Assembly: GCA_002384205.1 (NCBI GenBank)
Contig: DGBH01000195.1
Span: forward strand, 1-5,134
Direction of reading: 5' to 3'
DNA: 5,134 bases
Origin: Bacteroidetes bacterium UBA4009
GTDB lineage: Bacteria; Bacteroidota; Bacteroidia; NS11-12g; UBA9320
Under the pieces are notes generated by a model. The model was not told the origin of the DNA and did not search any database. It saw nothing but the letters and a program-made list of their open reading frames with translations. This document shows positions 1 through 5,134 of the stretch, in pieces (position 1 is the first letter of the stretch; each line of letters opens with the position of its first letter). Position numbers and translations under genes: made by a program.

Positions 1-806
1 TCTCTTTCAGACTTTTGCCAAGTATTAACAGATTAGTTATGGCTTCTAACAGTTTGTCCGTTAGTAGTTTTATCTTGGATATGGTTATGGTAGATGAAAA
101 ATCTGAAGAAATATTAGTCGTTTCTCCAACAAAGCTTAGCTTGAACACGGTTATAAGTTTAAATGCAGTTAGCTTTTCTTACCCGGATGGAACAAGTGTA
201 CTAAATGATATTAACATTGATATACCAAAAGGCAGCTTTATTGGGCTAATTGGTGCCAGCGGTTCAGGGAAATCAACAGCGGTCAACATTTTATCATCTC
301 TGATATTACCGACGAGCGGTTGTATTATGATAGACGGTAAAAAGTTAGAGCCAGGAAATTATGCAGCCTACCGTTTTCTATTTTCATATGTAGAACAAGA
401 GGTGTTCATGCTGAATGACTCTGTGCTTCGTAATGTGGCATTTTTAGATCCAAATCCAGACTTGGATAAGGCAAGGGAATGCATAAAAAAGGTCAATTTA
501 ACCACGTGGCTAGATGGATTGCCAAATGGCTGGGATACGAAAGTGGGAGAATTAGGTAATCATATAAGTGGCGGCCAAAAACAGCGAATCGCTATCGCAA
601 GATCGCTATATAAGGATGCGGAAGTTTTTATTTTTGACGAGGTTTCAAATAACCTGGATACTTACTCAAAAGAACAAACTTTAATAGCCATAAGAGAACT
701 AAAGAAAGAAGGAAAAACAGCTATTCTTATTACGCACAAAGAGGATGAATTACAGTTCTGCGATACGGTGTATACACTCAAAAACGGACAGCTTATCCAA
801 GTGTAA
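1..806 (+). CDS. ABC exporter, C-terminal part (end of membrane domain plus ATPase domain), 5' truncated by window edge
   Basis: This is the nucleotide-binding part of an ABC transporter that couples ATP hydrolysis to export across the inner membrane. The frame is open to the left edge and reads FRLLPSINR at its start, typical of the end of the membrane domain in fused exporters of the MsbA/PglK type, so the TTG at 15 is only an internal Leu codon and the true start lies outside. Numbering from that codon, the ATPase domain shows an A-loop Tyr56, Walker A GASGSGKST (80-88), Q-loop Gln128, signature ISGGQ (184-188), Walker B VFIFDE (204-209, catalytic Glu209) and H-loop His241. All catalytic elements are present, so it should be active. 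The D-loop reads NNLD instead of the usual SALD. The PSINR segment recalls lipid-linked oligosaccharide or polysaccharide flippases such as PglK, but the substrate cannot be told from this half. It converges on the minus-strand cluster. Confidence 0.9.
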   Translation, partial: SFRLLPSINRLVMASNSLSVSSFILDMVMVDEKSEEILVVSPTKLSLNTVISLNAVSFSYPDGTSVLNDINIDIPKGSFIGLIGASGSGKSTAVNILSSLILPTSGCIMIDGKKLEPGNYAAYRFLFSYVEQEVFMLNDSVLRNVAFLDPNPDLDKARECIKKVNLTTWLDGLPNGWDTKVGELGNHISGGQKQRIAIARSLYKDAEVFIFDEVSNNLDTYSKEQTLIAIRELKKEGKTAILITHKEDELQFCDTVYTLKNGQLIQV

Positions 807-850
807 CAGAAATATCATTTCATTATTTAAAAGTTATTAAACAAAATAAA

Positions 851-1309
851 TTACACTGATTTTGTAGTGTTAATTCTTTTTGGGTTTCTATTTTTAGTTA
901 CGTCTACTATAAATCTATTGCCAAGCAGTTTTCTGCCTAACAGCGTTGGGAAACGCATTTTGGAACGATTACTTAAGTTAAATGTGGTCCGAAAACTGTG
1001 ACCATTTATTTGCACATCCATTTTAATTTGATATCTTGTGGTTACAATACCATTTGAACTACGCACTTTTTTAGTTTTAAACAAAGTGGTTGTATGTTCT
1101 TTCCCCGTGTATTCTGGGTGGGTTTTATTGAGTAGTATAAAAACCAAAATGTGCTCTCCATCAGGCGTTACTCTTTCTTCACTATAGCAACAGTCTATGG
1201 CACTATTGTAAGCGCCAGTATCCGTTTTTGATTTAAGTTTAAATATGCCTACTTGAGGTAAATTTATCTCCTCGTGCATGCCAAGTATATTCAGGGATGA
1301 TGCGTCCAT
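851..1309 (-). CDS. RimB-like retropepsin-fold protease (ATP-dependent zinc protease family, PF05618)
   Basis: A 152-residue protein of the family historically named ATP-dependent zinc protease and now regarded as retropepsin-like aspartic peptidases; members such as RimB are linked to the ATP-grasp ligase RimK. Seen here: a catalytic-type DTGA motif (30-33) followed by YNSAI, an RSSNG block (83-87), and the C-terminal family block NRSKMRFPTLLGRKLL (114-129) followed by FIVDV (133-137). No metal-binding motif is visible. There is no signal peptide or membrane segment, so it is probably cytoplasmic, and a single retropepsin lobe implies a homodimer. The ATG at 1309 is preferred over the internal Met11 because the stretch ILGMHEEINLP aligns with the usual family N terminus (I-G-x-x-E-x-V-x-L-P). 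It starts 3 bases after the corA stop, so the two are probably co-translated. It is the last gene of the cluster, with no rimK visible. Family assignment is firm; the substrate is unknown. Confidence 0.85.
   Translation of the reverse strand: MDASSLNILGMHEEINLPQVGIFKLKSKTDTGAYNSAIDCCYSEERVTPDGEHILVFILLNKTHPEYTGKEHTTTLFKTKKVRSSNGIVTTRYQIKMDVQINGHSFRTTFNLSNRSKMRFPTLLGRKLLGNRFIVDVTKNRNPKRINTTKSV
853..881 (+). terminator. Weak candidate terminator for the ABC exporter gene
   Basis: A 5-base inverted repeat (ACACT at 853-857 and AGTGT at 866-870, 8-base loop) is followed by a T-rich stretch up to 881. It lies just past the ABC gene, inside the 3' end of the convergent protease gene. The stem is short and AT-rich, so this is only a possibility. 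The gap 807-850 itself contains no better hairpin. Confidence 0.2.
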
Positions 1310-1312
1310 AAC

Positions 1313-2359
1313 CTATAACCACTTTTTCTTTTTAAAGAATAGAATAATAAAGGTAACCGCTAAAACCATTAATCCAATGATGGCGGGATAGGCCCAAGCT
1401 ACTTTGGTTTCTGGCATGTACATAAAATTCATTCCATAAAATCCTGCAATAAAGGTAATAGGGATGAAAATAGCAGACATGATGGTGAGTAGTTTTATCA
1501 TCTCATTCAGGCGATTATTTTGTTGCGCAAAATATAAATCCGACAAAGAGTTTACGTGTTCTAACTGTCTGCTCAGAGAATCTGTAATATGTTTTGCGTT
1601 ATGTGAGATGGAAGTGAATAGCTTAGTTACAAAACTAGAAATAGCAAAAAATTCAGACGTAATTAGTGCTTCAATTATTTCACTAGAAACGCGTGCGTCT
1701 TTATGCACAAGCAGAAGGTCTTTTTTAACGGCATACAAGGAACTTAAGTTGATAGCTTTATCACTACTAGCAATTTCAGCTTCAAGTGCCAATAAGCTGT
1801 CTTCAGAACTGTCGCTTATTAGCGTGTATTGGTCTACAATAGAATCACATAGTAGAAATAAAAGGTAGTCAACACTTTTTTTACGGATAGGTCCATAATT
1901 GTTTTCCATTCGGGTTCTAATATTTTGAAATACGTCTTCTTCTATTTCTTGTAAGCTAATAATTACGTTCTCACCCAAGATGAAACTTATATGCTCGGCA
2001 TCATGTAAATCATGTTTTTTCATTTTGAAGGAGCAGAAAAGATGTTTATCCGTTTCCCATACCTTCGATCGTTGTGAAAAATCAACGGCATCTGCCATCA
2101 AAAAAGGGTCTATTTCAAAATAGTGCTCAATAGATTTGAGTGTTTGTTTGTCTTCAAGCGGGTATAAATTTAACCAAATATGTTTATCTTTATGCTCAGA
2201 CAGAGTTTGTTTCAAGCTATCCCAATTTTTTTCTGCACTTCGTTTATAGTGTGTATCGTCATAGATGATACAATCCATATTCATGGTCCCATTATCCTTT
2301 TCAAGATTGTATGAAATAGGACTATTAAACAGTTTCTTGTTCCTTTTTCTTGTGCTCAT
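1313..2359 (-). CDS. corA: CorA-family magnesium/divalent cation channel
   Basis: A 348-residue inner-membrane channel, expected to form a homopentamer that takes up Mg2+ (some relatives carry Co2+, Ni2+ or Zn2+). The large N-terminal cytoplasmic domain (about 1-230) leads into a long stalk helix (about 235-290), then TM1 (about 287-308), the selectivity motif YGMN (308-311) followed by FMYMPE, TM2 (about 322-342) and a basic tail ending KKKKWL. Length and tail closely resemble the Thermotoga maritima CorA (351 residues). The pore-helix Asn285 and Asp274 match positions conserved in that protein, but the residue aligned by eye with its regulatory Asp253 is Ser250. The ATG at 2359 lies inside the 3' end of mscS (35-base overlap) and is preceded by an A-rich stretch (TATAAAAATA), usual for this phylum. 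Met26 is a possible later start but would remove an N-terminal extension of normal length. Probably coupled to mscS and to the protease gene 3 bases downstream. Confidence 0.95.
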   Translation of the reverse strand: MSTRKRNKKLFNSPISYNLEKDNGTMNMDCIIYDDTHYKRSAEKNWDSLKQTLSEHKDKHIWLNLYPLEDKQTLKSIEHYFEIDPFLMADAVDFSQRSKVWETDKHLFCSFKMKKHDLHDAEHISFILGENVIISLQEIEEDVFQNIRTRMENNYGPIRKKSVDYLLFLLCDSIVDQYTLISDSSEDSLLALEAEIASSDKAINLSSLYAVKKDLLLVHKDARVSSEIIEALITSEFFAISSFVTKLFTSISHNAKHITDSLSRQLEHVNSLSDLYFAQQNNRLNEMIKLLTIMSAIFIPITFIAGFYGMNFMYMPETKVAWAYPAIIGLMVLAVTFIILFFKKKKWL

Positions 2360-3204
2360 TATTTTTATAAACGATGGTTCGATGTGGGAAAGGTATTTCT
2401 ATATTAATCGCTTCAAACTCTTTTTTCACGGTATAGAATAGGTCTGTTTTTAAAGCAAATCCTTCTTCTTGGGTATCCGTCCAGATATACGCTCTTAGGG
2501 TTATTCCTGAATCTCCCCATTTTATAATTCTAACATCTACAGCAGGCTTATGGTCTTTGGTTTCTGCTAGTGATCTATAATCACGGACAAATGGATGGTT
2601 CAATGCGCTTTTCTGAATAATGGCAATGGCGGTATCCATATTGGAGTCATAACTAATACCAAAATGTATTCTATTCATAACCCGTTCGTCTTTAAGATTG
2701 GAGTTATGTATTGTTTGGCTACTTATCATGGAGTTAGGTATCACAATGCGTTTATTTTCAAAATCGCGGATTACGGTATGTCTGAGTGTAATATCTTCTA
2801 CATAACCTTCGTCCAGCTCTCCTACCTTGATTAAATCACCAACCCTAAAAGGTTTAAATATGACTAGGAAAATACCCCCTATAATGTTTGAGAAAGGCCT
2901 GTTGAGATGCAAAACCAAGTATTGCAGCAAATATCCCTGCGCCTGCAAATAGTGTTTTTCCAACGTTTTTGAGGGGAGGAATAGTGTAAATAATAGCAAT
3001 TACCCCAACGGTGTAAATAAGAAAGGAAAGTGTATTGTATAGGAATTTTAGTCCTGTTATTTTAGCATCATCATCCGAGGGGTCACTATAGGTTTTGCGA
3101 ATACTTCTTTTGATAAGGGCTTTTCCCAGCTGTACTAATAAATAGGAAACTAAGGTGATAATGCCTATCTGAATTAGCTCATTTTGTGATATCCCAGCTA
3201 CCAT
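2325..3204 (-). pseudogene. mscS: MscS-type small-conductance mechanosensitive channel, interrupted by a +1 frameshift
   Basis: MscS channels open under membrane tension and release solutes during hypo-osmotic shock. The gene lies in two frames. The first part (ATG 3204; an upstream in-frame TTG at 3225 is less likely) encodes TM1 (about 11-31), TM2 (about 54-75) and the start of pore helix TM3 with GFASQQAF, then runs 12 wrong residues to a stop at 2854. The second frame resumes at once with SNIIGGIFLVIFKPFRVGD, the family's TM3 end, followed by the beta domain with IPN (155-157 of the joined protein) and the alpha/beta domain ending in IPFPHRT (270-276). Skipping one T of the TTT at 2893-2895 gives a seamless 292-residue protein, close to the 286 of E. 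coli MscS. As written, only a 116-residue fragment lacking the cytoplasmic cage would be made. The start overlaps the fabH end by 7 bases and the end overlaps corA by 35, so the gene sits in an operon. Everything outside the shift site looks conserved, suggesting a recent event or a sequence error. Confidence 0.9.
2890..2898 (-). other. Frameshift site in mscS
   Basis: On the minus strand the site reads GCC TTT CTC in the upstream frame; the conserved protein continues as GCC-TTC-TCA-AAC (A-F-S-N) if one T is dropped. The switch falls between QQAF and SNII of the MscS pore helix, with no residue missing or added. Confidence 0.85.
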
Positions 3205-4202
3205 CGTATAAGTGCGCTTGCCCAAGTAAATCCACTTCCGAATGCTGCTAAACAGATTAAGTCTCCTTCTTTAACTTTGCCAGCTAACTTAGCTTCCGCC
3301 AGCGCTATAGGTATAGAAGCAGCGGTTGTATTGCCGTATTTTTGAATGTTGTTAAACACCTGATCTTCTCTTAAACCCATTTTTTGTTGTACAAATTGAG
3401 AAATACGAAGGTTTGCCTGATGGGGTATGAGCAAATCTATATCGGTGCTTTTTAAGTTATTTTGCGTAAGGGCTTCACCGATTACTTGAGGAAATCGGGT
3501 AACTGCATGCTTGAAAACAAAAGTTCCGTTCATATAAGGATAAATGGCCTCGTCGTCTTTTCCTGCTCCGTCTATTATTTCAGGGACCCAACGTCGTGTG
3601 CTTGGCCCAATTAGCGTAAGCTCTTCTGCAAATTCGCCTTGCGAATGCAAGTGTGTAGATAGGATACCTCTATCAGCGTTTGGACTTTTGGATACAATTG
3701 CTGCCCCTGCTCCATCACCAAAAATAACCGTTACTCCGCGTCCTTTGGTGGATTTATCAAGACCGCCGCTATGATATTCAGAGCCCACTACCAGAATGTT
3801 TTTATACATGCCTGTTTTGATGTATTGGTCTGCTATAGACAGGGCGTATACAAAACCACTGCATTGATTTCGTACATCTAAGGCACCTATGGTGTCTAGT
3901 CCTAAGTCTTTTTGAAGTGTAACACCAGGTCCAGGAAAATAGTAATCCGGACTTAAGGTAGCGAATATGATAAAATCTATTTCAGTTTTATCTATTCCAG
4001 CATCAGCAATGGCATTTTTGGATGCTTCAAGAGCCATAGAAGATGTGCTCTCACTGTTATCTTTAATCCAACGTCTTTCATTAATACCCGTCCGCTCAAC
4101 GATCCACTCGTTGTTGGTGTCCATTATGCTAGCAAGGTCATCATTGGTTACAACATTGCTAGGAACATAATAGCCCATACCTTTTATTATCGCACTATTC
4201 AT
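3198..4202 (-). CDS. fabH: Beta-ketoacyl-ACP synthase III (FabH family)
   Basis: A 334-residue cytoplasmic thiolase-fold enzyme that condenses a short acyl-CoA starter with malonyl-ACP, the first step of type II fatty-acid synthesis. The catalytic triad is visible: Cys114 in RNQCSGF, His261 in PHQANLRI and Asn291 in YGNTTAASIP. The CoA-binding Trp33 and Arg37 (NEWIVERTGI), the FGDGAGAAIV block (161-170) and the C-terminal FGSGFTWASALIRW are also typical. It is slightly longer than E. coli FabH (317), mainly through an insert around 185-228. The ATG at 4202 fits the family N terminus (MNSAIIKGMGYYVP). It begins 53 bases after infB, with no recognisable promoter or hairpin in the gap, and its stop overlaps the mscS start by 7 bases. 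In many bacteria fabH lies beside plsX and rpmF; here it does not, so it may be a second paralogue with another starter preference. That last point is inference; the enzyme family is certain. Confidence 0.93.
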   Translation of the reverse strand: MNSAIIKGMGYYVPSNVVTNDDLASIMDTNNEWIVERTGINERRWIKDNSESTSSMALEASKNAIADAGIDKTEIDFIIFATLSPDYYFPGPGVTLQKDLGLDTIGALDVRNQCSGFVYALSIADQYIKTGMYKNILVVGSEYHSGGLDKSTKGRGVTVIFGDGAGAAIVSKSPNADRGILSTHLHSQGEFAEELTLIGPSTRRWVPEIIDGAGKDDEAIYPYMNGTFVFKHAVTRFPQVIGEALTQNNLKSTDIDLLIPHQANLRISQFVQQKMGLREDQVFNNIQKYGNTTAASIPIALAEAKLAGKVKEGDLICLAAFGSGFTWASALIRW

Positions 4203-4255
4203 CGGTGCAATTTAATAAGAAAAAATAGAATGCTTTTTAAAAAAATAATGAAGTT

Positions 4256-5134
4256 TTAGCTCAGCTTACGCGCTACTTCTACCTCACGGAAACCTTCTAT
4301 AAGGTCATACAGTTCAAGATCATTGTAGTTTTTAATTTGAATACCGCATTCGAAGCCTTTACCTATTTCTTTGGCGTCATCTTTAAATCGCTTCAATGCT
4401 TCTATTTCTCCAGTATAAATTACTACGTTGTTACGGATAAGTCTAACCTTATTGCTTCTATACATCTTTCCTTCTGTTTGCATACAGCCGGCTATGGTTC
4501 CTACTTTAGTGATTTTGAATACCTCACGTACCTCCGCAGTACCAGTTATTTCCTCTTTTAAGTCTGGAGCTAACATGCCTTCCATGGCAGCTTTAATCTC
4601 TTCTATAGCTTGGTATATAATGCTGTATTGCTTTATCTCAACACCTTCATTTTCAGCTAGTTTTTTAGCTGATGGCATTGGCCTAACTTGGAAACCGATT
4701 ACGATTGCGTCAGAAGCTTTTGCTAAAAGGACGTCATTATCTGTAATTGGTCCTACAGATTTTTGAATAATCTTAACTTCTATCTCTTCGGTAGAAAGTC
4801 TGAGTAATGAATCAGAAAGTGCCTCACTACTGCCATCCACGTCTGCTTTAATAATTAATTTAAGCTCTTGGAAATTACCTATAGCGAGTCGTTTACCAAT
4901 AGTGTCAAGCGTAAGCATAGAAGTAGTTCGTATAGACTGCTCTCTTTGTAACTGCTCTCGTTTATTGGCTATTTCCTTAGCTTGAGCTTCATCAGAAAGT
5001 ACTTGGAACGTTTCACCTGCTGCAGGTGCCGCAGAGAACCCTAGAATAGACACTGGTGAAGATGGTCCTGCCATTTTCATTGCTTGTCCCCTCTCATTGA
5101 ACATCGCTTTCACACGTGCAAAATGTTGTCCAGC
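4256..5134 (-). CDS. infB: Translation initiation factor IF-2, C-terminal part (5' truncated by window edge)
   Basis: IF-2 is the GTPase that brings initiator fMet-tRNA to the 30S subunit and promotes 50S joining. The window holds the last 292 residues; the frame stays open to the right edge ([17 protein letters not shown]), so the GTG at 5113 is an internal Val codon and the GTPase domain lies outside. Residues from 5113: end of domain II (to about 40, with [12 protein letters not shown]), a helical linker rich in K/R/E/Q, domain C1 (about 82-180, [19 protein letters not shown] at 89-107, then IGFQVRP) and domain C2 (about 190-285) with [26 protein letters not shown] and [11 protein letters not shown], which binds the fMet-tRNA acceptor end. 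The match to E. coli IF-2 is close over the whole length, and the end RKLS is in the normal place. It is the first gene of the minus-strand run seen here; in other bacteria it usually follows nusA. Confidence 0.97.
   Translation of the reverse strand, partial: AGQHFARVKAMFNERGQAMKMAGPSSPVSILGFSAAPAAGETFQVLSDEAQAKEIANKREQLQREQSIRTTSMLTLDTIGKRLAIGNFQELKLIIKADVDGSSEALSDSLLRLSTEEIEVKIIQKSVGPITDNDVLLAKASDAIVIGFQVRPMPSAKKLAENEGVEIKQYSIIYQAIEEIKAAMEGMLAPDLKEEITGTAEVREVFKITKVGTIAGCMQTEGKMYRSNKVRLIRNNVVIYTGEIEALKRFKDDAKEIGKGFECGIQIKNYNDLELYDLIEGFREVEVARKLS

Noticed and set aside
807..850. Bidirectional terminator in the convergent gap
   Set aside because: The gap is AT-rich and contains no stable inverted repeat; the only candidate hairpin is the weak one just inside the protease gene.
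1464..1868. Plus-strand open frame of 134 codons opposite corA
   Set aside because: It is antisense to a well-conserved CorA coding region, has no recognisable domain, and is best seen as a shadow frame. The same holds for plus-strand frames at 2595-2834, 3544-3774, 3967-4170, 4337-4561 and 4428-4766.
2880..2900. Programmed +1 frameshifting in mscS, since tRNA-Phe could slip from UUU to UUC before a CUC codon that is likely rare in such AT-rich DNA
   Set aside because: No in-frame stop sits at the slip site and no Shine-Dalgarno-like stimulator lies upstream as in prfB; the AGGGGG nearby is downstream. MscS genes are not known to be recoded. A simple indel explains the data better.
4203..4255. 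Possible promoter or terminator between infB and fabH
   Set aside because: The 53-base gap is AT-rich with a weak TTTTTAAAAA palindrome, but I see neither a convincing Bacteroidota -7 box (TAnnTTTG) nor a GC-containing hairpin.
1..5134. Search for an undescribed system (defence island, CRISPR array, mobile element, retron, repeats)
   Set aside because: No direct repeats, terminal inverted repeats, integrase, transposase or unexplained long non-coding stretch is visible; almost every base is taken by recognisable housekeeping or transport genes.

Overview
The window looks like ordinary chromosomal DNA of a member of the Bacteroidota. The basis is its AT-rich composition, the lack of strong Shine-Dalgarno sequences with A-rich tracts before start codons, and the character of the encoded proteins. 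The genus cannot be fixed from the sequence alone. It holds six genes: one on the plus strand at the left edge, and a tight run of five on the minus strand that fills the rest.

Left region (1-806, plus strand): the C-terminal end of a fused membrane/ATPase ABC exporter, cut by the window edge. Its reading frame is open to base 1, and the first residues match the end of an exporter membrane domain. It converges on the minus-strand cluster across a 44-base AT-rich gap with no strong terminator.

Right region (5134-851, minus strand, read right to left): the C-terminal part of translation initiation factor IF-2 (infB, cut by the right edge), then a FabH-type ketoacyl-ACP synthase III, an MscS-type mechanosensitive channel, a CorA-type divalent cation channel and a RimB-like retropepsin-fold protease. 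The gap between infB and fabH is 53 bases. The later junctions are a 7-base overlap, a 35-base overlap and a 3-base gap, so fabH-mscS-corA-protease is probably one transcript with translational coupling. Two neighbouring genes (mscS, corA) encode ion channels of the inner membrane. The protease is the last gene, and no rimK is seen beside it.

The most notable observation is that the mscS gene is split by a +1 frameshift at a TTT run (2893-2895), exactly within the conserved pore-helix region. Skipping one base restores a seamless 292-residue MscS protein. A sequencing or assembly error, a real inactivating or phase-variable indel, and (less likely) recoding are all possible. I found no CRISPR array, tRNA, rRNA, insertion sequence or novel defence-like system here.
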